Shown: piece by piece, positions 17,592 through 26,857 of the stretch
How positions within the stretch are numbered: position 1 is the stretch's first letter
How the letters are laid out: every line of letters starts with the position of its first letter
Assembly: GCA_017307785.1 (NCBI GenBank)
Contig: JAFKGI010000015.1
Span: 1 to 64,000, forward strand
DNA: 64,000 bases
Direction: 5' to 3'
Source of the DNA: Vulcanimicrobiota bacterium
Lineage (GTDB): Bacteria; Vulcanimicrobiota; Xenobia; Xenobiales; JADMJV01
Made by a program: the position numbers and the translations under genes
Notes under the pieces: model-generated
Databases searched by the model: none
What the model saw: only the letters and a program-made list of their open reading frames with translations
What the model was told of the DNA's origin: nothing

Positions 17592-18430
17592 ACGTCTGGG
17601 AGCAGCAGCTCATTTTGAAAGTGAGGGCCGGCAGCCAGGCTTACGGGCTGGCCGGTCCGCACAGCGACGAGGACAGCCGGGGCGTGTGCATTCCACCTAA
17701 GCAGGCCCTTCTTGGACTCCAGACCTTCGAACAACACGAAGATGCTAAGAGCGACCACGTGGTCTTCGGACTACCCAAATTCATTCGACTGGCCCTGGAA
17801 GGCAACCCGAATCTCATCGAGACCCTCTTTACCGAAGACGTTCTTTTCATCAACGAATACGGCCAAAGGCTTGTGGAGAATCGGGAGATTTTCTTGTCCA
17901 GGAAGGTGGCGGAGCGTTTCGGCCACTACGCCATTTCCCAGCTGAAGCGACTGGAAAATCATCATCGCTGGTGGGCCCATCCTCCGCAGCAGCCCGTCCC
18001 CCCCGCCCTCAATGCCCAGGGCAAGGCGGATTTTCCCAACCAGCAAGCGCGGCTGGCCTTTGATCAGGCCACCAAAGAGTGGAACCACTATCAGCGCTGG
18101 CTGCGTGAGCGCAACTCGGCCCGGGCGGAACTGGAGCGCCAGTTTGGCTATGACACCAAGCACGCCATGCATCTCTGTCGACTCCTGAAAATGGGAGAAG
18201 AAATCCTGGGCACGGGCCAGGTTCTGGTGCGCCGCCCCGACGCCGACTGGCTGAAGGGAGTGCGCCAAGGCTCGTTCCGCTACGAGGAGCTATTGAGCTG
18301 GGCCCGGGCACGCGAAGAGGGCTTGCGCCAGATGCGCGAAGCCTCTCCGCTGCCCGAGGAGCCCGACACCAGCAGAGCCGAGCAACTGCTGATGGAGATT
18401 CAGGAAAGCTATTTCTGGCCGGGTTCCTAA
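17588..18430 (+). CDS. Nucleotidyltransferase (PF10127/RlaP-like), second of a tandem pair
   Basis: A 280-residue homologue of the preceding gene. Gly15-Ser16 and SDEDSRG (Asp27, Asp29) form the nucleotidyltransferase site. The central helical region includes KHAMHLCRLLKMGEEIL, typical of this family. GTG 17588 in a GTGA overlap is preferred to an upstream open frame from 17282 that would run inside the first gene. The stop interlocks with the stop of the convergent CBS gene (CTAA, 18427-18430). Function beyond nucleotidyl transfer is unknown. Confidence 0.78.
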   Translation: MNVWEQQLILKVRAGSQAYGLAGPHSDEDSRGVCIPPKQALLGLQTFEQHEDAKSDHVVFGLPKFIRLALEGNPNLIETLFTEDVLFINEYGQRLVENREIFLSRKVAERFGHYAISQLKRLENHHRWWAHPPQQPVPPALNAQGKADFPNQQARLAFDQATKEWNHYQRWLRERNSARAELERQFGYDTKHAMHLCRLLKMGEEILGTGQVLVRRPDADWLKGVRQGSFRYEELLSWARAREEGLRQMREASPLPEEPDTSRAEQLLMEIQESYFWPGS

Positions 18431-18870
18431 ATGAACAGGCGGCTGGCCTCGGTTTTGTCGATGGCCGCTTCCATGATGGCGTTATCCAGGGCCATGAGTT
18501 GACGCCGTGATACCACCCCGAGCACCTGAGTTCCATCGACGACCGGAAGGTGACGCAGGTTGTTCTGCACCATGACGCTCAAGGCGGCCCAGTGCGTGTC
18601 TTTGGGATGAATGACCATCAAATCGACGGTCATCACCTCGGAAATGTGGGTGGTAGCTGGATTCAAGCCAGGCGCGATGACGCGATTCACCAGGTCACGC
18701 TCCGTGAAAATTCCGCACAATCTTTTCCCGTCCACGATCAGGATGGCGCCCTTTTTGGCCTTTTGCATGGCCTGCGCAGCTTGCTGAATGGTGGTCTTCG
18801 GTGATGTGGTCAGGGGGGCACTCTTGCCGACGAGGTCGCGCAAGGGCACTTTGGTCAAAACTTCAGTCAT
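18427..18870 (-). CDS. CBS-domain pair protein
   Basis: A 147-residue protein consisting of two CBS domains (GILIVD-type GAILIVDGKRLCGIFTERDLVNRV, and LRHLPVVDGTQVLGVVSRRQLM). Stand-alone CBS pairs bind adenosine nucleotides and regulate partner enzymes or transporters; the partner is not identifiable here. GGAGGT lies 4-5 bases before ATG 18870, and a near-consensus sigma-70 promoter lies at 18904-18932. It is therefore its own transcription unit, which is notable in a region of long operons. Confidence 0.88.
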   Translation of the reverse strand: MTEVLTKVPLRDLVGKSAPLTTSPKTTIQQAAQAMQKAKKGAILIVDGKRLCGIFTERDLVNRVIAPGLNPATTHISEVMTVDLMVIHPKDTHWAALSVMVQNNLRHLPVVDGTQVLGVVSRRQLMALDNAIMEAAIDKTEASRLFI

Positions 18871-18881
18871 TTTACCTCCAG

Positions 18882-18899
18882 AAGGACAATACAGTCCTT
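18882..18899. repeat. Short inverted repeat in the CBS-gene leader
   Basis: AAGGAC (18882-18887) and GTCCTT (18894-18899) form a 6-bp palindrome with a 6-bp spacer. It sits just downstream of the predicted -10 of the CBS promoter, where an operator would act. It overlaps no other feature. Confidence 0.4.
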
Positions 18900-18903
18900 G
18901 CTC

Positions 18904-18932
18904 AGGATAAATTAAGACTAAAATCTTGTCAA
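18904..18932 (-). promoter_or_regulatory. Sigma-70-type promoter of the CBS gene
   Basis: On the minus strand, TTGACA is followed after exactly 17 bases by TATCCT; the surrounding sequence is AT-rich, unlike the rest of the window. Transcription would start around 18896-18898, leaving a leader of about 27 bases containing the GGAGGT site of the CBS gene. Confidence 0.75.
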
Positions 18933-18953
18933 ATTACGCTTGTCATGCAAACG

Positions 18954-19856
18954 CTAACCGTCTAGAGCTGGTCTGACCAGATTGCGGCCTGCCTGCTTGG
19001 CCGCATACAACTGCTCGTCGGCCAGGGCCACCAGGGCGTCCTGAGTCAGTTCGTCGCGCCACACGGCTACGCCGAGAGAAGTGGTCACCGCAACGGGCTC
19101 ATGTCCCTCCAAATCGAAGGGAAGCTCCCCCACTTCAGTGCGCAACCGCTCCGCTACGCGCAGGCAAGCGGGGAGGTCGCTGTTGCGCAACAAGATGGCA
19201 AACTCCTCACCGCCGTAGCGTCCGAGGGTATCTTCCAGGCGCAGCATGGAACGCGCTCGAGCAGCCACCTGACAGAGCACCGCGTCGCCTCCGGGATGGC
19301 CATAGGTGTCATTGATTTTCTTGAAGTGATCGATGTCAAAAAGGATCAGGCCGAATGTCGCCTGGTGGCGCTTGGAGAAGGAAATCTCCTGAGCTAGACG
19401 CTCGAAGAAGGTGACCCGATTGAAAATGCGGGTCAATCCATCCAGACGAGCCCCCTCGAAAAGTCGTTGCGCGAGTTCGACTTCTTCGCTCGGCTGTCGG
19501 TCGAAACGCAGAGTGCATTCAGGTCCTAGCATCAGGACGTCCTCTTCATAGAGGTCCGCTTTGGCAACCTGCTTGTTGTTGACGAAGGTGCCGTTGGTCG
19601 AGTTCAGATCGGCGACTTCCCAGGTACGACGACCGCGCCGCAGAGTGCAATGGAACCGGCTGACGCCAATTTCGTCGAGCACGATGTCACAGGCCGGATC
19701 CCGACCCAGGGTCAACTCATCCCCTTGCAAAACCAGAATCAAGCCCGCCTGGTGACCTTCCAGGACTTTCACAAAGGGGACTCGATCCGTCGACAGCTCC
19801 GCACGGCTCATGCGCGGGATGGCCATCGTTTTCTTGATGGATGGATCGGAGTCCAT
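18954..19856 (-). CDS. FHA-GGDEF diguanylate cyclase
   Basis: A 300-residue fusion. An FHA phosphothreonine-binding domain occupies residues 27-120 (GRDPACD 51-57, SRFH 66-69, NSTNGTFVNN 85-94). The GGDEF domain covers about 135-297, with metal site FDIDHFKKIND, active-site GGEEF at 215-219 and the RxxD product-inhibition site RLED at 206-209. All residues for making c-di-GMP from two GTP are present, so an active, feedback-inhibited cyclase is expected. FHA implies control by a Ser/Thr kinase, not seen here. The start lies 6 bases after the gatA stop, making it last in the pilT-gatCA operon. Confidence 0.92.
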   Translation of the reverse strand: MDSDPSIKKTMAIPRMSRAELSTDRVPFVKVLEGHQAGLILVLQGDELTLGRDPACDIVLDEIGVSRFHCTLRRGRRTWEVADLNSTNGTFVNNKQVAKADLYEEDVLMLGPECTLRFDRQPSEEVELAQRLFEGARLDGLTRIFNRVTFFERLAQEISFSKRHQATFGLILFDIDHFKKINDTYGHPGGDAVLCQVAARARSMLRLEDTLGRYGGEEFAILLRNSDLPACLRVAERLRTEVGELPFDLEGHEPVAVTTSLGVAVWRDELTQDALVALADEQLYAAKQAGRNLVRPALDG

Positions 19857-19862
19857 CGGCTG

Positions 19863-21197
19863 CTAGACGGCGGCCATTTGGGGCCGCTTTTGATGATACG
19901 AAGTCTGTTGCTGGAAATGGTGGGCCAACTGCAGCAGGCGACCCTCCTGCCAGGCCGGCGCCATCAGTTGCAGGCCCACCGGCAGACCGCCGACAAAGCC
20001 TCCAGGGTGAGAGATGGCGGGCAAACCCGTCAGATTGGCTACGACGGTGTAAACGTCGGAAAGGTACATAGCCAGCGGATCGTCACTCTTCTCGCCGATC
20101 TTGAAGGCGGGAGCCGGTGTGGTGGGCAATGCGAAGGCATCTGTCGCGGCGAAAGCCTTCTCGAAGTCCTGGCGCAGCACCGTGCGCATTTTCTGGGCCT
20201 GAGCGTAGTAGGCGTCATAGTAGCCTGACGAAAGCGCATAGGTTCCCAGCATGATGCGGCGCTTGACCTCGGGGCCGAAGCCCTCGGCGCGAGTCTTGCT
20301 CATCATCGAGCCGACGTCTTTGGCGCCCTGAGCCCGGTGGCCGTAGCGCACGCCATCGTAGCGAGCCAGGTTGGAAGAAGCCTCTGCGGTGGCAATCAAG
20401 TAGTAGGCTGGCAGCGAGTATTCCAGGTGAGGAAGGGAGACCTCGACCAGAGTCACTCCCAGGCTGCGATAGACCTCGAGACCGGCCTCAAAAGCGGCTC
20501 GCATGTCGCCCGGCAAATCCTTGACCAGGGCCGGGTCCCAGCCCAGGCGCAGCCCCTTACAGTCGGCCTTCATCTCGGCCGAGAAATCCGGGCAAACTTC
20601 CTGATAACAGGTGGAATCGAGAGCGTCCGGGCCGGCGATCACCTGCAGCACTCGAGCACAGTCCTCGGCCGTGTAGGCCAGGGGGCCGATCTGGTCTAGA
20701 GAGCTGCCATAGGCGATACAGCCGTAACGGGAAACGCGCCCGTAGGTGGGCTTCAGGCCGGTGATTCCGCAAAAGGCAGCCGGCTGTCGAATCGAGCCGC
20801 CGGTGTCGGTGCCCAAAGCCATATCGCAAAGACCAGCCGCAACGGCCGCGGCCGAACCGCCGCTGGAACCGCCCGGAACTCTTTCCAGGTCCCAGGGATT
20901 GCGGGTGACCCCGTAGGCCGAATTCTCGGTGGAAGACCCCATGGCGAACTCATCCAGATTGGTCTTGCCCACCAGGCGGGCGCCCGCCTGGCGTAAACGT
21001 TCCACCACGGTGGCCGTGTAAGGCGGCACAAAATTTTCCAGGATGCGGGAACCGGCCGTGGTCGGCCAACCCTGAATGCACAGATTGTCCTTGATGGCCA
21101 CCGCGCTGCCGCTCAAAGGGCCGTCCTGAACCAGCGGCTGCTCGTCGCTGAAGTGTAGAAAAGCGTGAAGTTCTCGGTCGCGCTCGGGCAAGTTCAT
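19863..21197 (-). CDS. gatA: Aspartyl/glutamyl-tRNA amidotransferase subunit A
   Basis: A 444-residue amidase-signature enzyme, slightly short for GatA. The Ser-cisSer-Lys triad is visible: Lys in AIKDNLC, and the Ser residues in [15 protein letters not shown] and [12 protein letters not shown]. It generates ammonia from glutamine to convert Glu-tRNA-Gln or Asp-tRNA-Asn to the amidated forms. asnS is also in this window, so the Glu-tRNA-Gln route may be the main need. gatC lies just upstream; gatB is not adjacent. Confidence 0.95.
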   Translation of the reverse strand: MNLPERDRELHAFLHFSDEQPLVQDGPLSGSAVAIKDNLCIQGWPTTAGSRILENFVPPYTATVVERLRQAGARLVGKTNLDEFAMGSSTENSAYGVTRNPWDLERVPGGSSGGSAAAVAAGLCDMALGTDTGGSIRQPAAFCGITGLKPTYGRVSRYGCIAYGSSLDQIGPLAYTAEDCARVLQVIAGPDALDSTCYQEVCPDFSAEMKADCKGLRLGWDPALVKDLPGDMRAAFEAGLEVYRSLGVTLVEVSLPHLEYSLPAYYLIATAEASSNLARYDGVRYGHRAQGAKDVGSMMSKTRAEGFGPEVKRRIMLGTYALSSGYYDAYYAQAQKMRTVLRQDFEKAFAATDAFALPTTPAPAFKIGEKSDDPLAMYLSDVYTVVANLTGLPAISHPGGFVGGLPVGLQLMAPAWQEGRLLQLAHHFQQQTSYHQKRPQMAAV

Positions 21198-21202
21198 ATC
21201 GG

Positions 21203-21499
21203 TCAGGCTTCTTCCAGGATTCGCGGGATTTGAAAGGCGTCGTTCTCGCGCTGTGGCGCGTTGGCCAGCACGCCGTCGGGTCCGAGTGAGGGACGCGCTT
21301 CGTCCTGACGCAGTACGTTGCTGTGGGGCTGCACGCCTAAAGTGGCGGGGACCTGCGACAGGTCAACCTGGCGCAACCGCTCGATGTAGCCGACGATGGA
21401 ACTCAGGTCTTTGCGAAACCCCTCCGTTTCCTCGGCGCTCAGGTCCAAGCGGGCCAGTTTGGCCACGTGGGCCACCTGGTCAGTGGTTAACTCACTCAA
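21203..21499 (-). CDS. gatC: Aspartyl/glutamyl-tRNA amidotransferase subunit C
   Basis: A 98-residue GatC, the small belt-like subunit that stabilises GatA on GatB. Family features are the N-terminal [16 protein letters not shown] and the central [14 protein letters not shown], followed by the extended tail with DEARPSLG. It overlaps the end of the unknown gene upstream by 8 bases and ends 5 bases before gatA. Confidence 0.93.
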   Translation of the reverse strand: MSELTTDQVAHVAKLARLDLSAEETEGFRKDLSSIVGYIERLRQVDLSQVPATLGVQPHSNVLRQDEARPSLGPDGVLANAPQRENDAFQIPRILEEA

Positions 21500-22181
21500 C
21501 GTTTTCCAACTCTTCTTCCTCTGAGGTATAGCTGTCGCGGCTCAGGTCCAGCTCGGTGGTGGTGCGCAAGAACTCCAGGCGTCCCAAATCGGTCTGGCTC
21601 TCCAATTCGTAATCGTAGATGGCCGGATAATTCTTGACCTGGTCGCGGCGGCGGATGATGTAGTAATAGGCGTTGTCGTTGACGCGCGCCGCCGTGCTGG
21701 CACGTGCGATTCGGATCAACAACCGATAGAAGTTATGCTGAGAAATGTAGAGCGCGTCTTTGCCCAGGAAGGACCGGTAGTTAATGGCCGCGGCTTCGAA
21801 GCGGAAAGGCGCGTCGTGCTTGCTGCTGTAGAGATCCAGGAAGACCGATTCTTGATAGCGGGGGGATTTAGCGTCGGCCCGGTCATTCTTGCCCATGATC
21901 TTGCCGACGACCTGGCGCATCATACCCTTGGGCGGTTCCATGCTGCCCAGAGAGTGGTGAATGGTCCCCAGGGCGATGTACTCGATGTCCTCCCAGGAGA
22001 CCTGGGCGCCCTCGAGATTCAGACCGCCTTCTTCAAAAAAACCCGAACGCACCCGCAGGGATAGCGGAATGCCGCGCTCATGAAGCACCTGACCAGAAGA
22101 CTCGGAAAACTTCTCGCCGGTCTGGAAGGTCTCGATCATCTCGACGTTGTCGTCGTCTTCAAACTGCTCGTCGGTCATCAA
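21492..22181 (-). CDS. Unknown acidic protein between pilT and gatC
   Basis: A 229-residue protein, strongly acidic at both ends ([20 protein letters not shown]). The middle has a strand-rich pattern (LSLRVRSGFFEEGGLNLEG, WEDIEYIALGTIHHS, VFLDLYSS) reminiscent of PH-like or small beta domains, then a helical section. There is no signal peptide or membrane segment. GGGGAGG precedes ATG 22181. It sits 17 bases after pilT and overlaps gatC by 8. I recognise no family. Confidence 0.75.
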   Translation of the reverse strand: MMTDEQFEDDDNVEMIETFQTGEKFSESSGQVLHERGIPLSLRVRSGFFEEGGLNLEGAQVSWEDIEYIALGTIHHSLGSMEPPKGMMRQVVGKIMGKNDRADAKSPRYQESVFLDLYSSKHDAPFRFEAAAINYRSFLGKDALYISQHNFYRLLIRIARASTAARVNDNAYYYIIRRRDQVKNYPAIYDYELESQTDLGRLEFLRTTTELDLSRDSYTSEEEELENVE

Positions 22182-22198
22182 TCCAATCCTCCCCTCGA

Positions 22199-23323
22199 CT
22201 AGTAGTCGTCGTTGTTCGCTCCCGCCAGGTTAACCGGCATGGCGGACTTGATTTTCAGGCGCATATCGTTGGCGTTGTCGGAGTTGCGAATGGCTTCGTC
22301 CACCGAGATCTTGCCGGCGCGGTAGAGTTCCAAGAGGGAGGTATCGAAGCTCTGCATGCCTTCCGGCAGAAACTGGTCGAGTTCGCGCTTGATCTGAGTC
22401 AAGCTACCGGCGCGCATCAGTTCGGCCATACGGGCGTTTCCAATCAGCACTTCGCAGGCGGCCACGCGCTTGCCGTCGTGGCCGCGAATCAAGCGCTGCG
22501 CCACGATGCCGCGGACGTTCAAGGAGAGCTGAGCCAGGATGCCCTGGTGCATATCTTCCGGGAAGAATTGGAGCACGCGTTCCACCGTCTGAATGGCGTT
22601 GTTGGCGTGGAGGGTGGAAAGCACAAGGTGACCGGTTTCGGCGAAGTAGACGGAAGCCTTCACGGACTCCACGTCGCGCATTTCGCCGATCAGCAGTACG
22701 TCGGGTGCCTGACGCACCGCGCTCTCCAGAGCTTCCATAAAGTTCTTAGTGTCGTGGCCAATCTCTCGTTGACTCACGATGCAAGTCTCGGTGTCCGTGT
22801 GCAGATACTCGATGGGATCCTCGATGGTGAGGATGTGGCCCATGGCCTTCTCTTTGCGGTACTTGATCATGGAAGCGAGACTGGTGGATTTACCCGAGCC
22901 GGTAGGACCGGTCAGCAGCACCAGACCGCGCTTTTTCATGGCCAGTTCGCCGAGAACGATCGGCAGACCGAGTTGTTCGAACTCGAGAATGTCCTCGGAG
23001 ACGCGGCGCAGCACCATGCAAATGCTGCCGCGAGCACGGTAGGCGTTGGTACGGAAACGGCCCACTCGGTCCAGATTGTAGATGAAGTTGGCGTCGTCGA
23101 TGCCGCTATCGAACTTCTCACGCTGGTGAGCCGGCATAATGGTGTAGGCCAGATGCTCGGTCATGGCTCCGGTCAGCGCCGCGCATTCAACCGGGGCCAA
23201 CTGCCCCTCGATGCGCAGAATGGGAGCTTTGCCGGCTTTGATGTAGACGTCGGAGGCCTGCTCCCGAACCATCACGGTCAAAACCTGATCGAGCAGTCCT
23301 CGAATACTTTCGATTTCCAGCAT
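22199..23323 (-). CDS. pilT: Type IV pilus retraction ATPase (PilT/PilU family)
   Basis: A 374-residue hexameric secretion ATPase. The N-terminal PAS-like domain is followed by Walker A GPTGSGKST (residues 139-147), the Asp box, the His boxes and Walker B LLIGEMRD, then LSTLHANNA. It powers pilus retraction and twitching from the inner-membrane base. The C-terminal region, including NSDNANDMRLKIK, resembles PilU/PilT2 as much as PilT. GGAGGT precedes ATG 23323. No other pilus gene is nearby; it leads an operon with gatCA and a diguanylate cyclase. Confidence 0.92.
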   Translation of the reverse strand: MLEIESIRGLLDQVLTVMVREQASDVYIKAGKAPILRIEGQLAPVECAALTGAMTEHLAYTIMPAHQREKFDSGIDDANFIYNLDRVGRFRTNAYRARGSICMVLRRVSEDILEFEQLGLPIVLGELAMKKRGLVLLTGPTGSGKSTSLASMIKYRKEKAMGHILTIEDPIEYLHTDTETCIVSQREIGHDTKNFMEALESAVRQAPDVLLIGEMRDVESVKASVYFAETGHLVLSTLHANNAIQTVERVLQFFPEDMHQGILAQLSLNVRGIVAQRLIRGHDGKRVAACEVLIGNARMAELMRAGSLTQIKRELDQFLPEGMQSFDTSLLELYRAGKISVDEAIRNSDNANDMRLKIKSAMPVNLAGANNDDY

Positions 23324-23459
23324 GCTTCTACACCTCCGGCGCTTTCACGTCGCCCACTTAGTCGTTCGCTGGGAGGCGAACCAGGGCGAAGTTTGACAGG
23401 CGGACTCCGGAAACCTTCGCTTGCGAAGCCTTACCCTGATTATGCCCAGAGGGCCGGTG

Positions 23460-24065
23460 TTATCCCTCGTCGATCTTGAGTTCGCGGCCCTGAGACAGGC
23501 GCTCGAGGTTCTCACTGTGACGAAGGAAGGCGAAGGCCGCCGAAGCAAACCCGAAACCCACGTATTCCCACGGATCGCTGTAGTAGACGAAGAGCAGGGG
23601 CATGGCGGCGGTGGCCGTCAACGACCCCACCGAACTGAAGCGGGTCAGCCCGACCAGACCGAGCCAGAGCAAGCCCGAGAGGAGCGCCACCTTGGGATTC
23701 AAGGCGAGCACCACGCCGAAGGTGGTGGCGATCCCCTTGCCGCCCTTGAAGCGCCGAAAGATCGAATAGTTGTGTCCGAAGATAGCCATGAACCCGAAGA
23801 CCACCTTGGTCAGATTCAAGAGCACCCCGGGCAGCAGGGCGAAGTAGGCCAGAACCACGGCCAGAACACCCTTGGCCGCATCCAGGGCCAGCACCGTCAA
23901 ACCGGCCTTCAGGCCCAGAATGCGAGCGGCGTTGGCGGCTCCCGTGTTGCCGCTGCCCTGCTTGGAAAGATCCACTCCCTGCCTTTTGGAGACGAAGAGT
24001 CCGAAAGGAATGGCGCCTACAAAGTAACAGGCGAAAAACAAAAGCATGGCCCAAAACGGAAACAC
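23460..24065 (-). CDS. plsY: Glycerol-3-phosphate acyltransferase PlsY
   Basis: A 201-residue polytopic membrane acyltransferase using acyl-phosphate to make lysophosphatidic acid. Family motifs are AIPFG, GSGNTGAANAARILG, FGHNYSIFRRFKGGKGIATTFG and an end with LRHSENLERL. Five hydrophobic segments fit the known topology. GTG 24065 follows GAGGT and lies 2 bases after the der stop. The frame is open further upstream, but that part lies in der and is rejected. ATG 24047 is a shorter option. Confidence 0.93.
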   Translation of the reverse strand: MFPFWAMLLFFACYFVGAIPFGLFVSKRQGVDLSKQGSGNTGAANAARILGLKAGLTVLALDAAKGVLAVVLAYFALLPGVLLNLTKVVFGFMAIFGHNYSIFRRFKGGKGIATTFGVVLALNPKVALLSGLLWLGLVGLTRFSSVGSLTATAAMPLLFVYYSDPWEYVGFGFASAAFAFLRHSENLERLSQGRELKIDEG

Positions 24066-24067
24066 GT

Positions 24068-25411
24068 CTATACCTCGAAACGTAGGATAATCGGAGTGCC
24101 CACGAAGCCGAAGGCGGCGCGAAGCTGATTCTCCAAATAACGGCGGTAGGAGAAGTGGACCAGCTTGGGCGAGTTCACTTTCAAAACCACCGTTGGCGGC
24201 TGGTTTTTCGGTTGGGATACATAGAGAACCTTCAACTGCTGGCCCTTGTAACTGGGGGGCGGCTGCAGGGAGACGGCCTCCCGGACCACCAGGTTCAAGG
24301 TGCTGGTATCCACCCGACGGCTCCACTGCTCGTGCACGTCCAGAGCGGCGGCCATGATGTCGTGAGTTTCCAGGCCGGTGCGCGCGGAGACATAAATCAC
24401 CGGTGAGTAGGCGAGGAAGTCCAGCTCGGTGGCCACCGACTGCATATACTTTTGTTGCGCTTTCACGTTGGCCTGGCGAAGCATGATGTCCCACTTGTTG
24501 ACGACGATGACCGAGGCCAGGTTGGCCTTCTGAATTTCGCCGGCAATGCGCTGATCCTGAGCGGAAATCGGTTCGCTGGCGTCCAGTACCAGCATGGCCA
24601 CCTGGGAGCGCTGCAGCGCTTGCAGCGACCGCAAAGAACTATAGTACTCGATGTCTTCATCGACCTTGCTGCGGCGGCGCAAACCGGCCGTATCGACCAG
24701 ACGAATGCGACGCCCCTCGAATTCAAAGAGCGTGTCCACGACGTCACGGGTAGTTCCGGCCTCGTGGTGAACCAGCGCGCGCTCCTCGCCCAACAAGCAG
24801 TTGAGTAGCGAGGATTTGCCGACGTTCGGACGTCCCACCAGGGCCACCGACATCTCCTCGTCATTGGCTTCGCCGACTTTGCGGGGCGGCAACAGCTGAA
24901 GCACCATATCCAGCATGTCGCCGGTGTAGGTGCCGTGCATGGCCGAGATCGGCACCGGATCGCCCAGACCCAATTGATAAAACTCGAAGCGCTCCGCTTC
25001 CACCTTGGGACTCTCGGACTTATTGACCAGCAGCAAAGTGGGCTTCTGGCTGCGGCGCAGCAGGTCGGAAAGCTCGATGTCGAGGGGATGGACCCCGGCC
25101 TGGCCGTCCACCACGAAGAGCAGCACGGCCGCTTCTTCCATGGCCACACGGGCCTGGGCGAAGACATGTTGACGCAAAAGATCCGGATCCTCTGGATCCA
25201 TACCGCCAGTATCCACGACCGCCATGGTTCTGCCGCCCCAGTCGCAATCTCCATAGATGCGGTCGCGGGTGACGCCGGGGATGTCGGCTACGATCGATTG
25301 GCGGCGTCCGGTCAAACGGTTGAAGAGAGCCGACTTGCCCACGTTGGGGCGGCCCAGGATGGCGATGACCGGCTTTTCGCCGGCCTCCGAAATAGGTTGT
25401 GGTCTGGTCAT
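24068..25411 (-). CDS. der: Ribosome assembly GTPase Der
   Basis: A 447-residue double GTPase (EngA). Two G domains each have GRPNVGKS, DIPGVTRDR or EAGTTRD, and DTGG or DTAG. The second has NKWD, and a C-terminal KH-like domain ends with SYRRYLENQLRAAFGF. The G4 motif of the first domain reads NKSE rather than NKxD, which may weaken guanine specificity. Der acts in late 50S assembly. It lies between the DUF512 radical SAM gene and plsY. Confidence 0.95.
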   Translation of the reverse strand: MTRPQPISEAGEKPVIAILGRPNVGKSALFNRLTGRRQSIVADIPGVTRDRIYGDCDWGGRTMAVVDTGGMDPEDPDLLRQHVFAQARVAMEEAAVLLFVVDGQAGVHPLDIELSDLLRRSQKPTLLLVNKSESPKVEAERFEFYQLGLGDPVPISAMHGTYTGDMLDMVLQLLPPRKVGEANDEEMSVALVGRPNVGKSSLLNCLLGEERALVHHEAGTTRDVVDTLFEFEGRRIRLVDTAGLRRRSKVDEDIEYYSSLRSLQALQRSQVAMLVLDASEPISAQDQRIAGEIQKANLASVIVVNKWDIMLRQANVKAQQKYMQSVATELDFLAYSPVIYVSARTGLETHDIMAAALDVHEQWSRRVDTSTLNLVVREAVSLQPPPSYKGQQLKVLYVSQPKNQPPTVVLKVNSPKLVHFSYRRYLENQLRAAFGFVGTPIILRFEV

Positions 25412-25414
25412 TGG

Positions 25415-26857
25415 TTACGACGCTTTCTGGTGTTCAGGAAAATGCTGGATGACCACTGGCGTGGGCTGCTCCAGGTTGGGGGTGTAGCGACCGAGTCCGC
25501 GACCGTCGCTAAGAGTCTGCAGCCACTCCTGACAGGTGCTGCCCGCGTTGACGATGGTGACGCCAAAGCGATCGGCCAGAGACTGCAACGAGATGTCGTC
25601 GAGCAGCATCCCTCCGCTGCCCTCCCCTACCACGGCCGCATCCTTCAAGGCATTGCCGGGCATGAGCACCAGCGTCTCCGGCGTCAAAAAGTCCTTTTCT
25701 CGCTCCAGTTGGGCCAGCACGTCGCGACCGGCCAGCAAACCGCTGCAGCGCACCAGGTCCCCGAAGAACTCGTTCTTGATGGGGCTCAACTTGAGTTCCA
25801 GGCCGGGCACTCGCTGCCGCAACTCCTCGACCATGGGCGGAAAAATAATGCCGCCGTATTCGCCGGTGATCATCAGCACGCGCATCCTCGGCAGTTGTTT
25901 CGGCAGGAAGCGCTTGCGGCGATTGAAGTCGACGATAAAGCGCCGCACCATACCCACGCCGTTCTCGTGCTGCGAGTAGTCGCCATAGTGGCTGTGGGGA
26001 GGCATGGGCAGCCCCCCGATCAGATACATCTCATCGGCTAGGTAGACGACCGGGTCGCCGTATTCTTCCAGGCAAGCTTGCTGATAGGCTTCAACCTGGG
26101 TCAGGATGGCCGGCACCAGGTCGGGGGTCACCGGCTTGAGCATGGGCAGATGAGCGCGATATTTGGTCAGACCGACCGGAACCACGCTGATGGTCTGAAG
26201 GGAAGGCATCAGCGTGAGCAAGTCCTGAATGCTTTTATCCAGTTGGGGCCCGTCGTTGAGGCCGGGCATGAGCACGATCTGAGTATGAAAGTCGATGCCC
26301 CACTCCACCAGAGTGCGCAAACGGTCCATCAGGTTCATGCGGGCCAACTTGGTCGACCCCAGCAGTTCTTCCCGAAGATCTTCGTCGGTGGCGTGCACCG
26401 AGACGTAGAGCGGCGACACGTGTTGATCGTGAATGCGTTGCCACTCTTCATCCGACACGTTGGTCAGGGTGATGAAGTTGCCGTGCAGGTTGCTCAGGCG
26501 ATAGTCGTCGTCTCGATAATAAAGAGAGCCGCGCATCTTCTTGGGCATCTGATCCATGAAGCAGAAGACGCACTTGTTACGGCAGGTTTTGACTCGATTG
26601 AAGAGAGTGTCGGAAAATTCGGCCCCAAGAGGCTCGTGCTCAAGCCGGGGCAGGCCAATTTCCAGGATTTCTTCCTGGCGCTGGATGCGCAATTGAGTGG
26701 GACCCGCGTAGGTTCGATCCATCAGATCCATCAGATCGGTCGGGGGCAGTCCGTTGACGGCGACAATTTGATCGCCCGCAATCAGTCCCGCCCGAGCGGC
26801 CGCTCCGTCGGGGTCGACGTCGACCAACACCGCGCCTTTGGGGTCAAACGCTCCCAC
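25415..26857 (-). CDS. DUF512/PDZ radical SAM protein
   Basis: About 480 residues. An N-terminal PDZ-like segment (AAARAGLIAGDQIVAVNG) is followed by a radical SAM-like centre with CRNKCVFCFMDQMPKK (Cys-x3-Cys-x2-Cys) and the DUF512 C-terminal domain with ITGEYGG and NEFFGD. The family often sits beside der and is of unknown reaction. TTG 26887 is the longest start but overlaps cmk by 44 bases. GTG 26857 overlaps by 14, and GTG 26830, after the cmk stop, matches the usual family start directly at the PDZ motif. Confidence 0.85.
   Translation of the reverse strand: MGAFDPKGAVLVDVDPDGAAARAGLIAGDQIVAVNGLPPTDLMDLMDRTYAGPTQLRIQRQEEILEIGLPRLEHEPLGAEFSDTLFNRVKTCRNKCVFCFMDQMPKKMRGSLYYRDDDYRLSNLHGNFITLTNVSDEEWQRIHDQHVSPLYVSVHATDEDLREELLGSTKLARMNLMDRLRTLVEWGIDFHTQIVLMPGLNDGPQLDKSIQDLLTLMPSLQTISVVPVGLTKYRAHLPMLKPVTPDLVPAILTQVEAYQQACLEEYGDPVVYLADEMYLIGGLPMPPHSHYGDYSQHENGVGMVRRFIVDFNRRKRFLPKQLPRMRVLMITGEYGGIIFPPMVEELRQRVPGLELKLSPIKNEFFGDLVRCSGLLAGRDVLAQLEREKDFLTPETLVLMPGNALKDAAVVGEGSGGMLLDDISLQSLADRFGVTIVNAGSTCQEWLQTLSDGRGLGRYTPNLEQPTPVVIQHFPEHQKAS

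Noticed and set aside
23460..24494. 344-residue version of PlsY starting inside der
   Set aside because: The extra N terminus is out-of-frame der sequence; PlsY similarity begins just after GTG 24065.
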